Part shown: positions 54,241 to 62,826 of the stretch, piece by piece
Position numbering within the stretch: position 1 is the first letter of the stretch
How the letters are laid out: each line of letters begins with the position of its first letter
Assembly: GCA_017474235.1 (NCBI GenBank)
Contig: JAFVIB010000007.1
Span: forward strand, 35,253-99,252
DNA length: 64,000 nt
Direction: 5' to 3'
Origin: Alistipes sp.
Lineage (GTDB): Bacteria; Bacteroidota; Bacteroidia; Bacteroidales; Rikenellaceae
Position numbers and translations under genes: made by a program
Notes under the pieces: model-generated
The model's database searches: none
The model's input: the letters and a program-made list of their open reading frames with translations, nothing else
Told to the model about the DNA's origin: nothing

Positions 54241-55488
54241 GTGGGATTTTTATTTACATCAGAGTCGGTGTCCGAGGGACATCCAGACAAGGTCTCCGAT
54301 CAGATTTCGGATGCCATTCTTGACGAGTTTTTGCGTCGTGACCCCGAGTCAAAGGTCGCTTGTGAAACTCTCTGTACAACAGGTCTTGTAGTCGTTGCTG
54401 GCGAGGTACGCTCAGAGGCGTATGTCGATATACAGCAGACTGCTCGTCGTGTTATTGACCGCATAGGTTACAACCGTAGCGAGTATCAGTTTGACGCAGC
54501 ATCGTGTGGTATTTTGTCGGCTATTCACGAGCAGTCATCAGACATCAATCAGGGTGTTGTTCGCTCTACTGAGGAGGAGCAAGGTGCCGGCGATCAGGGT
54601 ATTATGTTCGGTTATGCAACGCGTGAGAGCCGCGAGCTTATGCCGGCAACACTTATCCTCTCGCATGTCATTCTTAAGGAGCTTGCCGATATTCGCCGCG
54701 AGGGTAAAGTGATGACCTACCTGCGTCCCGATGCAAAGAGTCAGGTAACTATCGAGTATGATGACAATCGTCATCCATTGCGCGTGCATACAATCGTTGT
54801 CTCTACACAGCACGATGACAATGTCGATGCACCTCAGATTAAGGAGGATGTTCGTACAATACTCATTCCGCGTGTTAAGGCTCGCCTTGAGCGCGCACAC
54901 GACGAGTTGGCATCACTCATTGGCGAGGAGTATATCCTCCATGTAAACCCTACCGGCAAGTTCGTTATCGGTGGTCCGCACGGAGATACAGGTCTTACAG
55001 GTCGTAAGATTATCGTGGATACATACGGTGGTCGTGGTGCGCACGGTGGCGGTGCATTCTCAGGCAAGGATTCATCTAAGGTTGACCGCAGTGCTGCTTA
55101 TGCTGCGCGCCATATTGCAAAGAATATGGTTGCAGCAGGTGTTGCTGATGAGGTGCTTGTACAGTTGAGCTACGCTATCGGTATTGCCGAGCCGCTCTCT
55201 GTATATGTAGATACATACGGCACAAACCACCTTGCTATCAGCGAGGGCGAGATTGCTCGCCGCATAGCAAAGCTCTTTGACCTTCGCCCTGCAAGTATCG
55301 TCCGCCGCTACGGACTGAAGAACCCTATTTTCGAGGCTACAGCCTCTTATGGTCACTTCGGAAACCGACCATATACAAAGGATGTTGTATTTATCGAGAA
55401 TGGTCAGGAGGTTATCCGCCCTGTAGAGTTCTTCGGTTGGGAGAAGCTCGACGCTGTCGATACTATCAAGGCAGAGTTTGGTCTGTAA
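54241..55488 (+). CDS. metK: S-adenosylmethionine synthetase
   Basis: Makes SAM from methionine and ATP in the cytoplasm. The 415 residues carry the family motifs: [20 protein letters not shown] at the start, [12 protein letters not shown] (methionine-loop signature; here preceded by a Glu-rich EEEQ), and [19 protein letters not shown] (the second signature). The start codon is GTG at 54241 (the protein begins GFLFTSES after fMet); no upstream ATG fits. It is followed by a strong bidirectional terminator. Confidence 0.97.
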   Translation: MGFLFTSESVSEGHPDKVSDQISDAILDEFLRRDPESKVACETLCTTGLVVVAGEVRSEAYVDIQQTARRVIDRIGYNRSEYQFDAASCGILSAIHEQSSDINQGVVRSTEEEQGAGDQGIMFGYATRESRELMPATLILSHVILKELADIRREGKVMTYLRPDAKSQVTIEYDDNRHPLRVHTIVVSTQHDDNVDAPQIKEDVRTILIPRVKARLERAHDELASLIGEEYILHVNPTGKFVIGGPHGDTGLTGRKIIVDTYGGRGAHGGGAFSGKDSSKVDRSAAYAARHIAKNMVAAGVADEVLVQLSYAIGIAEPLSVYVDTYGTNHLAISEGEIARRIAKLFDLRPASIVRRYGLKNPIFEATASYGHFGNRPYTKDVVFIENGQEVIRPVEFFGWEKLDAVDTIKAEFGL

Positions 55489-55504
55489 GAACTTTAAGAG
55501 CCTA

Positions 55505-55550
55505 ATAATAATAGACCCCAAAAGCCTAAACTTTTGGGGTCTATTACTAT
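55505..55550. terminator. Bidirectional terminator between metK and the esterase gene
   Basis: A perfect 15-bp stem (AATAGACCCCAAAAG with CTTTTGGGGTCTATT) and a 6-base loop serve both convergent genes. Confidence 0.85.
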
Positions 55551-55563
55551 TATGTACGCTTAT

Positions 55564-56430
55564 TTACTTTGACATATTCATCTTGAAGAACTCCATGATG
55601 GTACGGCAAGAGTCGAAAGAGTCGGTTGCCCAGTTGTGACCACCGTCACGAACCTCGTAGAAGTGTACCTCCTTGCCGGATGGCGCGCCATAGTAGCGGT
55701 GGAAGATAACCTTATTCTTCACCTGAGGAAGCTCGGTAGTCTCCTGATATACACACTTGTTTCCTGCTACAACTGCACCAACAGCTAACGGCACTGCAAG
55801 GTATGCACCCCAACCATATTGACCTGTAGGATCGCCCTCCCAACGAGAGGTCGTATCACCGGTACCGTGTACCTCCATAAATGCGATAGGCTCAGTATAG
55901 TCGTGACGCTTTGCCATCTCAACGAGTGTAAGACCTGCCATTGAAGCGATAGCTGCAAACTCCTTTGGTTTGCGATAAGCCAACAGGTAACACATCTCAC
56001 CACCGTTTGACATACCGGTCAAGAATGTGTTTTTTGCCGACAGATTATATGTTGTCTGCAAGTGCTTTGCCAGATTGCAGATAAACTGGCAATCATCAAT
56101 AGCCATTTTATCTATCTGCCAAGGGTAGTAAACATTCCAACCGTTCTTATTCTTAGGGTCAGCTGCTGCCTGTGGATAGCACAATGCAACCTGATACTCA
56201 TCAGCAAGAGCCTTGAATGGAAGTGAAGCGTTATTTACATAAGACTCTGCACTACCACCGTAACCGTGAAGGATAAACACAAGCGGAGCACCTGATGGAA
56301 GATTATCCGGAATATAGAGGAAATATTTTCTTGTCAGACCCTGATCTTCAATAGTCTGTGTTTGCACTGTAGCAGCACTTGACACCTGACAGAATAGAAG
56401 TGCTGCAAATAAGATTATAAACTTCTTCAT
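55564..56430 (-). CDS. PHB-depolymerase/feruloyl-esterase-type hydrolase
   Basis: An exported alpha/beta hydrolase of 288 residues (signal peptide ending QVSSAA; no lipobox). Visible features: the oxyanion loop FILHGYGGSAESY (about 53-65), the nucleophile elbow LTGMSNGGEM with Ser141, GTGDTTSRW with Asp192 and DGGHNW with His265. This is the LpqC/PHB-depolymerase family, which cleaves short esters such as feruloyl or acetyl groups on glycans, or polyesters. It is the last of three minus-strand genes; the preceding gene encodes a lipoprotein of the same fold that has lost the catalytic triad. The substrate is not evident. Confidence 0.88.
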   Translation of the reverse strand: MKKFIILFAALLFCQVSSAATVQTQTIEDQGLTRKYFLYIPDNLPSGAPLVFILHGYGGSAESYVNNASLPFKALADEYQVALCYPQAAADPKNKNGWNVYYPWQIDKMAIDDCQFICNLAKHLQTTYNLSAKNTFLTGMSNGGEMCYLLAYRKPKEFAAIASMAGLTLVEMAKRHDYTEPIAFMEVHGTGDTTSRWEGDPTGQYGWGAYLAVPLAVGAVVAGNKCVYQETTELPQVKNKVIFHRYYGAPSGKEVHFYEVRDGGHNWATDSFDSCRTIMEFFKMNMSK

Positions 56431-56435
56431 ATCGC

Positions 56436-57245
56436 TTAATGAACTTTATAGAAATTCCAAATTTGGTTATATACTTCAAACTCCTCGTCACACCAGCCGG
56501 CATTTGCGCCCTCAACAGAGTAGAGAACCACCTCGTGACCATCCTTACCACCAAGATACTTGGTATAAGATACAACACCCTTACCATCACGCGGAAGAAG
56601 CTTGCCGGTAGTGTAGTGTGTACACTCGTCAACAGCAACCACTGCACCTACGCTAAGAGGAATAGAGGCAGACTTATTCTCAACACCGGTCCACTTGAAC
56701 TCAGGGTTCTCAGTAGCGTGTACATGAACAAATGATACAGGCTTAGTAAAACTGTTAGTCTTGTAAGACTCAACATCTATTGCGCTGGATACACAACCGA
56801 ATGCTGCAAAAATCTCAGGCATCTGCATAGCTGCTGTATATGCCAAGCCGTTACGATAGCTGAGCAGATATAGCTTTGCTGCGTAAGGGAACTCGTTCTT
56901 AATAGATCTGAGGAAGAGAAGGTCATCCTTGCTATCAACACCGATGATGCAGAGGGTATAACCACCAATAAGGCAGTGCTCTGCAGCCTTGAAGTTAACC
57001 TCCGGAGTCTCCGAAACTGGAGACATGCGGGTACGAAGCTCCAAATCATCAGCAAGCACAACTACAACAGGTGCACTGCGCTGAAACTCTGAAGGCTTGA
57101 TAACAACAGCCTGGTGGTCGCCAATAGTTTTAGATACAACAATGAGAGATGAATCACTTACAGTAGGCTCATTATTCTCAGGAGCGGGCTGTTCGCACGC
57201 TACTGCGAACAGACCCAACATCATTAAATAAAATAACTTTTTCAT
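56436..57245 (-). CDS. Catalytically dead paralogue of the esterase (lipoprotein)
   Basis: A 269-residue lipoprotein (lipobox AVAC, Cys17) starting at ATG 57245, five bases after the preceding stop; a TTG 15 bases upstream is in frame but less likely. From about residue 120 on it aligns with the neighbouring esterase: both share PLAVGAVVA/PLSVGAVVA, the HxTxxxxxxxW stretch and the C-terminal F...W/FFK ending. At the triad positions it has Arg131 (SYRNG for GMSNG), Asn180 (HATEN for HGTGD) and Ala249 (GANAGW for GGHNW). It is therefore a pseudo-enzyme, perhaps a surface binding protein for the same ligand. Its stop lies 5 bases before the esterase start. Confidence 0.8.
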   Translation of the reverse strand: MKKLFYLMMLGLFAVACEQPAPENNEPTVSDSSLIVVSKTIGDHQAVVIKPSEFQRSAPVVVVLADDLELRTRMSPVSETPEVNFKAAEHCLIGGYTLCIIGVDSKDDLLFLRSIKNEFPYAAKLYLLSYRNGLAYTAAMQMPEIFAAFGCVSSAIDVESYKTNSFTKPVSFVHVHATENPEFKWTGVENKSASIPLSVGAVVAVDECTHYTTGKLLPRDGKGVVSYTKYLGGKDGHEVVLYSVEGANAGWCDEEFEVYNQIWNFYKVH

Positions 57246-57249
57246 AATC

Positions 57250-59571
57250 TTAGTTTCCAAATTTTACATGAACAGTAAATGGCTTGCTACCTGACTTACC
57301 ACCATTTGAGCTGTGGTTAGTGTACTGAGTATAGTTCTCAGCTGTAACAGGGGTTGTACCGCCTGAGTAGGTCATACTACCACCAAGAACCTTGATAGGC
57401 TCCTCAGGAGTACCCATAACAACTGTATGAGCAGTGCTCCAGAAGTAACCCAAAATCATACCGTACCACTTCTCGTTAGAGTAGTCGTAAGAGATGTCGC
57501 ACTGAACGATACAACCACGACCCTCACCCGGGCAGCTGTCATAGTTACCGTGCTGACCAACAAGACCACCAACCTCTGAAGTACCGCTTGTACCCTCGAC
57601 GCGTGTGTTGCTCAACTTACAGTAGCTCTCGTTGTACTCGAACTTGTGACCCTTATCCAACCAACCGATGATACCACCGATATTACCATCCTCAATAGAG
57701 AGGCGTCCATTGATATCACCTGTATTCTTACAGTAGGTTACATTACCTGAGCAACCTGCAATACCACCAACGCGAGCAATAGCAAATGTAGTCGCATTAA
57801 TTACGCCCTTGTTCTCGCAACGAGTAATCAGGTTAGTCTGTGATGGATCCAAGAAGCCCGGATATGCAACAATACCACCGCAAGTAGGCTCTATACCCTT
57901 ACAGTATGTAACGCAAGTAACCTCACCATTGTTTACACACTCTGTAATATCTGCACCCGATGCACCGGTCTCGTCTGAAGGAGCACCACCAGAGATACCG
58001 CCGACATTGATTGGATACTCGTTAGATGAGTAAGTAGTGCCGTTAGATGTAGCTACATTAACATCAACCTTACCGTTGTTTACGCAAGATGTGATGCTGC
58101 TGCGAGTCATACCTACCAGACCACCCATACGAGGACGGTTAACATCGCAAGATACTGCAAGATCCTCGATATTTGTAATATCGTAATCAATATTACCATT
58201 GTTCACAGACTCTGTCATAGGAGCATCAACACCGAGGTTAGCCACCAGACCGCCGATATGAACAGGAATCTGATCTGTATTCTTAACAAGACCGTGGTTA
58301 GAGAGTGTCGGAATAGACATTGTGATATTACCGTGGTTCTCACACTTAGCAATTGCACCATCGCAATAACCTGCAAGACCTGCAATCAGAGCACCGTGTG
58401 ATGCCTCAAGGTTAGTGTAGGTAATAGCACCGTAGTTCTTACAGTTCTCCATCTTAGCAGTGCTGATAGCCACAATACCACCCACTACAACAGTAGCATC
58501 AGTAGCCGCTGTCATTACAACAGATACGGCAGCCTTGTTTACTACATTTGTAATATATGTACCTGTAGCCTCACCTGCAAGAGCAGCCACTGCACCTGCC
58601 TTAGAAGCAGAGATTGCACAACTCTCGTCGATAGTCAAATCCTTAGCATTACCAATAGCTGCAAAGATAGGGTGATCTGCCTTAAGATTGCTGATAGTAA
58701 AGTTATTACCATTAACAGTACCTGTAAACATAGGAGCTGCTGGCAGTGTCTTACCTGTAAAGTCGAGGTTACCCTTAATCTGAATCTCATCAGTAATAGC
58801 TGCTGTACGCAACTGCTCGCCCTTGCTCAGAATTGCGATAAACTCGTCAGCATTGCTTGCAGCCAATGGGAACGAAGCCTTTGTAATAGTCTTTGCCTGT
58901 GCAACATCTGAGTACTCAGACTTACTCTGTGAAATAGACTCAACCGCTCTGATACGAATCATATAGTTAGTCTCGCCCTTCAGGTTCTCGATAGTGTACT
59001 CGAAAACAGACTCAAGCTCTACTACAGTATATTCAGCAGCAGCCTCCTCCTTGTACTCAAGGATATAGCCTGTAGCACCATTAACCTTGTCCCACTTAAC
59101 AATAATCTTGTCCGTTGTAGCAACAGCAGATGTGATAACAGGCTTTGTAAGTGCAACACCGATTCTATACTTTGCAGCCACACCCTTAGAGTCTGTTGCA
59201 AATACAACCTCTGAGTTTATCTCCTCAGTGTAGGTTGCAAATACAGATACTGTATATACACCACCCGGAAGATCACGGTGAATGTGATTACAAGCATCTG
59301 CGCTTGTTGCATCTTTGGTCAAAGTGATTGGCTGCTCACCATTATCAGGTGTGAGCGTAGATGTAAAGCTCTTCGCACCGGCTTTAACTGCCGCGCTACC
59401 ATCAAAGAGCAGAGAGATAAAGCCGTTTGTGTACGCCTCGTCGTCCACAATAACAGCTTCAGGTGCTGGATAAATTGGATCAACAGGACCCTCATCGGGA
59501 ACTGTATTGGTGTCGCAAGCTACGAAACCAAGACCCATCATCAAAGTCAGAAAAAATGCAAATTTTCTCAT
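57250..59571 (-). CDS. Beta-helix (GLUG-like) lipoprotein with FN3 domain
   Basis: A 773-residue lipoprotein with lipobox FVAC (Cys19). Parts in order: an N-terminal Ig-like region (about 40-135), a fibronectin type III domain (about 140-232: KPVITSAVATTDKIIVKWDK, then GATGYILEYKE and YMIRIRAVES), and a long right-handed beta-helix (about 260-740) of GLUG-like repeats. Each repeat has a core such as NCKNYGAI, KCENHGNI, SCVNNGKVDV or ECVNNGEVTC, spaced by 25-50 residues and alternating with GGIxG or GGLVG turns. This looks like a surface adhesin or glycan-binding protein. It leads the three-gene run with the two hydrolase-fold proteins and has a good promoter. Confidence 0.82.
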   Translation of the reverse strand: MRKFAFFLTLMMGLGFVACDTNTVPDEGPVDPIYPAPEAVIVDDEAYTNGFISLLFDGSAAVKAGAKSFTSTLTPDNGEQPITLTKDATSADACNHIHRDLPGGVYTVSVFATYTEEINSEVVFATDSKGVAAKYRIGVALTKPVITSAVATTDKIIVKWDKVNGATGYILEYKEEAAAEYTVVELESVFEYTIENLKGETNYMIRIRAVESISQSKSEYSDVAQAKTITKASFPLAASNADEFIAILSKGEQLRTAAITDEIQIKGNLDFTGKTLPAAPMFTGTVNGNNFTISNLKADHPIFAAIGNAKDLTIDESCAISASKAGAVAALAGEATGTYITNVVNKAAVSVVMTAATDATVVVGGIVAISTAKMENCKNYGAITYTNLEASHGALIAGLAGYCDGAIAKCENHGNITMSIPTLSNHGLVKNTDQIPVHIGGLVANLGVDAPMTESVNNGNIDYDITNIEDLAVSCDVNRPRMGGLVGMTRSSITSCVNNGKVDVNVATSNGTTYSSNEYPINVGGISGGAPSDETGASGADITECVNNGEVTCVTYCKGIEPTCGGIVAYPGFLDPSQTNLITRCENKGVINATTFAIARVGGIAGCSGNVTYCKNTGDINGRLSIEDGNIGGIIGWLDKGHKFEYNESYCKLSNTRVEGTSGTSEVGGLVGQHGNYDSCPGEGRGCIVQCDISYDYSNEKWYGMILGYFWSTAHTVVMGTPEEPIKVLGGSMTYSGGTTPVTAENYTQYTNHSSNGGKSGSKPFTVHVKFGN

Positions 59572-59646
59572 GATAAAAAAAGGTTTGATTGTTTAGATTG
59601 GATAATAAAAAAAATGTTTAATGTGTTAAATCTGTCCCATATTTTA

Positions 59647-59678
59647 CAAAGGTAAGAAAAAAATCGCCAAAAACCAAA
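59647..59678 (-). promoter_or_regulatory. Promoter of the beta-helix lipoprotein run
   Basis: On the minus strand TTTG (59678-59675), 20 bases, TACCTTTG (59654-59647), about 75 bases before ATG 59571. Confidence 0.7.
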
Positions 59679-59720
59679 TTAAATCATAATATAAGTACGG
59701 CGAGATAAACTTACAATAAC

Positions 59721-59801
59721 TCGTGCGTTAGTTATAAGACCCTCAAAGCACCTTTTACACCTAATCGCAATCTTTTTTTATCATTTAGTGGGAAATATAT
59801 A
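59721..59801. promoter_or_regulatory. Intergenic element shared with 9215-9300 (copy B)
   Basis: Strong similarity to the sigma/fecR gap: TCGTGCGTTAGT, TAAGACCCTCAAAG, TTTTACACCTAATCGCAA, TTTTTTTATCATTTAG and GGGAAATAT, in the same order and spacing with only a few indels. Here it lies upstream of both a lipoprotein operon and the cytochrome bd operon. Confidence 0.6.
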
Positions 59802-59817
59802 TTATATATTGTACTGA

Positions 59818-59849
59818 TTTGTATTTGTATTTTATTTTCACTATATTTG
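59818..59849 (+). promoter_or_regulatory. Promoter of the DUF4492-cydAB operon
   Basis: TTTG (59818-59821), 20 bases, TATATTTG (59842-59849), 25 bases before ATG 59875. Confidence 0.75.
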
Positions 59850-59874
59850 TATGGAGATATAGAACTATCTTGCA

Positions 59875-60105
59875 ATGAAGGCACTATTTACTGCGATATG
59901 GAACTTCTACATTGAGGGCTTCAAGTCTATGACTTGGGGTCGGCAGTTATGGTGGTTAATACTGCTCAAGGTGGTTATTCTATTTGCCATACTGCGAGTA
60001 TTCTTTTTCCGTCCGACACTCGCGGGCAAAGATGAGCAGCAATGTATTGATTATATTGGCAATCAGCTAACAAATAATCCAAACTATAAACATTCTAAAA
60101 ATTAG
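59875..60105 (+). CDS. DUF4492 small membrane protein of the cyd operon
   Basis: A 76-residue protein with one membrane helix (LWWLILLKVVILFAILRVF, about 25-43) between a basic/aromatic N-terminus (FYIEGFKSMTWGRQ) and a polar tail with DEQQCIDYIGNQL. This is DUF4492, found just before cydA in Bacteroidetes. By position it is likely a small accessory subunit or assembly factor of cytochrome bd, comparable in role to CydX, but without sequence similarity that I can see. It is 6 bases before cydA. Confidence 0.85.
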   Translation: MKALFTAIWNFYIEGFKSMTWGRQLWWLILLKVVILFAILRVFFFRPTLAGKDEQQCIDYIGNQLTNNPNYKHSKN

Positions 60106-60111
60106 ACAATT

Positions 60112-61599
60112 ATGGTAGAGACAGCATTAGTAGATTGGTCGAGGTTGCAGTTTGCTCTTACGGCTGGTTACCATTGGCTATTTGTTCCGCTCACTTTGGG
60201 TTTAGCGGTAATTATGGCGACAATGGAGACAATCTATGTAAAAACGGGCGACGAGTTTTGGAAGCGCGTGGCAAAATTTTGGATGAAGCTATTTGCCATA
60301 AACTTTGCAGTGGGCATTGCTACGGGTATTATTCTCGAATTTGAGTTTGGTACCAACTGGAGCAACTACTCTTGGTTTGTGGGTGATATTTTTGGTGCTC
60401 CACTTGCCATAGAGGGAATCTTTGCCTTCTTTATGGAGGCAACATTCTTTGCCGTAATGTTCTTTGGTTGGGAGAAGGTCAGCAAGCGGTTTCACCTTGC
60501 AGCAACTTGGCTCACGGGCATAGGAGCGGCTATTTCGGCAGTATGGATTCTTATCGCCAATGCGTGGATGCAAAATCCTGTGGGTATGGAGTTTAATCCC
60601 GATACGGTGCGCCACGAGATGGTCGATTTTTGGGCTTTGGTACTAAATCCTGTTGCCGTATCAAAATTTTTCCACTCTGTCTTTAGCGGTTGGATGACAG
60701 GAGCTGTATTTGTCATAGGTATAAGCAGTTGGTATCTGCTCAAGGGTCGAGAAAAGCGTTTTGCGCTGTCAAGTATCCGCGTAGCGGCTATTATCGGCAT
60801 CTTAGGCACTTTTGCCGTTATGTTGAGCGGCGACAGCTCAGGTGTTCACGCTGCAAAGTATCAACCTATGAAGCTCGCAGCAGCCGAAGGCTTGGAGAAT
60901 GGCGGAGAGAGGGCTCCTTTCTCGATAGTTCCCGGGGTAGAAATTCCGGCTATGCTGTCAATACTCGCTACTCACGATGTTGATGGATATGTTCCGGGCA
61001 TAAACAATATTCTCGATGGTTATACCACTCCTGACGGGGTATATCATCCCTCTGCCGAGGAGAAGATTGAGCGCGGTAAGACGGCTATCGAGTCATTTGC
61101 CACCTATCGTAAGCTAAAGGAGAGCGACCCTGCCGCTGCGGCAGTTGCTCGACAGACGCTTGATGAGAATATCGACTATTTTGGTTACGGATATATAGAC
61201 TCAAAGGAAGAGCTTGTGCCCCCTGTACCACTTATCTATTGGGCATTCCGCGCAATGGTGGGTATTGGCGGACTGCTACTGCTGATTATGGTTGCAGTGC
61301 TGTGGTTTGAGTATAAAAATCGTCTTGCAGGTATGCGCTGGTTGCAGTGGATAGCTCTGCTGTCTGTGCCGTTGGTATATTTGGCAGGTCAGGCGGGTTG
61401 GATTGTTGCCGAGGTTGGTCGTCAGCCTTGGGTTATTGAGGGTCTGCTGCCCGTTAAAGCGGCAGTGTCAAGTGTCAGCGTAGCTGCTGTGCAGACAACC
61501 TTCTGGCTATTTGTAGCTATCTTCACACTCTTCCTCGTAATCGAGATGCGCATTATGATTAAAGCTGTTAAGCAAGGTCCGAATATCGAAACTAAGTAA
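60112..61599 (+). CDS. cydA: Cytochrome bd quinol oxidase subunit I
   Basis: Heme-bearing subunit of the high-affinity terminal oxidase in the inner membrane; it oxidises quinol and reduces oxygen to water. The 495 residues include DWSRLQFALTAGYHWLF with the N-terminal heme-ligand His, GIATGIILEFEFGTNWSNYS (helix with the conserved Glu), FFMEATFFAVMFFGW, GDSSGVHAAKYQPMKLAA and the hallmark AEVGRQPWVIEGLL near the C-terminus. In a mainly anaerobic genus this enzyme allows growth at trace oxygen. It is followed by cydB after 11 bases. Confidence 0.97.
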   Translation: MVETALVDWSRLQFALTAGYHWLFVPLTLGLAVIMATMETIYVKTGDEFWKRVAKFWMKLFAINFAVGIATGIILEFEFGTNWSNYSWFVGDIFGAPLAIEGIFAFFMEATFFAVMFFGWEKVSKRFHLAATWLTGIGAAISAVWILIANAWMQNPVGMEFNPDTVRHEMVDFWALVLNPVAVSKFFHSVFSGWMTGAVFVIGISSWYLLKGREKRFALSSIRVAAIIGILGTFAVMLSGDSSGVHAAKYQPMKLAAAEGLENGGERAPFSIVPGVEIPAMLSILATHDVDGYVPGINNILDGYTTPDGVYHPSAEEKIERGKTAIESFATYRKLKESDPAAAAVARQTLDENIDYFGYGYIDSKEELVPPVPLIYWAFRAMVGIGGLLLLIMVAVLWFEYKNRLAGMRWLQWIALLSVPLVYLAGQAGWIVAEVGRQPWVIEGLLPVKAAVSSVSVAAVQTTFWLFVAIFTLFLVIEMRIMIKAVKQGPNIETK

Positions 61600-61610
61600 A
61601 ACATACGACG

Positions 61611-62753
61611 ATGATAACTTACGACTTTTTACAACACTATTGGTGGTTTCTTATAGCCCTTTTAGGCGGTTTGCTGGTATTTCTGCTATTTGTTCAGGGA
61701 GGTAATGCCTTGATATTCTTTGCCGGCAAAGATGAAGACGAGCGTCAGCTTATTGTAAACTCTACAGGACGCAAGTGGGAGCTTACATTTACTACCCTTG
61801 TAACATTTGGCGGAGCCTTCTTCGCCTCATTTCCGCTCTTCTATAGCACAAGCTTCGGAGGTGCATATTGGGTGTGGATTTTAATTCTCGTAACATTTGT
61901 ATTCCAAGCAGTATCATACGAGTTTCAGAGTAAAGCAGGCAATGTTTTGGGCAAAAAGACCTTCCGTATCTTCCTTACCCTCAACGGCTGCCTCGCACCA
62001 CTGCTGATAGGTACTGCTGTAGGCACATTCTTCACAGGCTCAGACTTTACGGTAAATAAGAGCGCGGTGGGCGACATCGCCTCTCCTGTCATTAGCCGTT
62101 GGGGCAATGCTTGGCACGGTCTTGAGGCTGTCACAGTTCCATTCAATGTAGAGCTGGGTCTTATGGTTATGTTCCTTGCAATATCGCTCGGCGCGCTGTA
62201 TCTGATAAATAATATCGATAATGCGAAGCTGGCATCACAACTGCGCCGTAGTCTGTGCATATGCTTCAGTCTATTCTTGGTGCTCTTCCTTGTTATATGC
62301 TATCACCTTGTAACTATGGAGGGTTTTGCTGTAGATGCTGCCGGAGTGGTTACTATGGAGAGTGGTAAGTACTTTACAAACCTTCTTCAGATGCCTGTTG
62401 TGCTGATAATGCTCCTCATCGGTGCAGTGTTGCTTGTCACAGGTGTTGCTATGACGCTTATGCGAAAGGAGTTCAAACGCGGAATTTGGTTTGCAGCCCC
62501 GGGTACAGTGCTGGCGGTTATGGCACTCTTTATGGTTGTGGGTTATAATAATACTGCATATTACCCCTCAATCGCCGACCTCCAATCATCGCTGACACTT
62601 GCCAATAGCTCTTCAAGCGAGTTTACCCTGCGCACAATGGCTGTCGTATCGCTTATTATCCCATTTGTCGTCGCCTATATCGCCTACTTCTGGCGTCAAA
62701 TGGATAAAAAATCTCTCACTACCGACGAGCTCAACCACAGCGAGAAGTATTAA
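61611..62753 (+). CDS. cydB: Cytochrome bd quinol oxidase subunit II
   Basis: Second core subunit, 380 residues with about eight or nine helices. It begins TYDFLQHYWWFLIALLGGLL and has the early FVQGGNALIF segment (the family's QGG motif), then a W.LTFTTLVTFGGAFFASFPLFYS run and, late, the TPFVV-like IIPFVVAYIAYFWRQMDKK helix. The family is diverged in Bacteroidetes but this position and topology are decisive. A strong terminator follows. Confidence 0.96.
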   Translation: MITYDFLQHYWWFLIALLGGLLVFLLFVQGGNALIFFAGKDEDERQLIVNSTGRKWELTFTTLVTFGGAFFASFPLFYSTSFGGAYWVWILILVTFVFQAVSYEFQSKAGNVLGKKTFRIFLTLNGCLAPLLIGTAVGTFFTGSDFTVNKSAVGDIASPVISRWGNAWHGLEAVTVPFNVELGLMVMFLAISLGALYLINNIDNAKLASQLRRSLCICFSLFLVLFLVICYHLVTMEGFAVDAAGVVTMESGKYFTNLLQMPVVLIMLLIGAVLLVTGVAMTLMRKEFKRGIWFAAPGTVLAVMALFMVVGYNNTAYYPSIADLQSSLTLANSSSSEFTLRTMAVVSLIIPFVVAYIAYFWRQMDKKSLTTDELNHSEKY

Positions 62754-62768
62754 TCGGATATTTACAAA

Positions 62769-62812
62769 AGATAATGATGCAGAAAGCGGTGCTTCCTGCA
62801 TCATTATTTTTA
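62769..62812. terminator. Bidirectional terminator after cydB
   Basis: ATAATGATGCAG and CTGCATCATTAT form a 12-bp stem extended by AAGC/GCTT, followed by five T; the complement has a shorter A/T tract for the convergent gene. Confidence 0.85.
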
Positions 62813-62826
62813 CCATCATACGCTAT

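Larger units (their letters stand above)
59572..59874. other. Divergent control region of the lipoprotein run and cyd operon
   Basis: 303 bases without a gene. From left to right it holds the minus-strand promoter (59647-59678), the element shared with the sigma/fecR gap (59721-59801) and the plus-strand promoter (59818-59849). No sigma or fecR gene or remnant ORF is visible on either strand. Confidence 0.7.
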
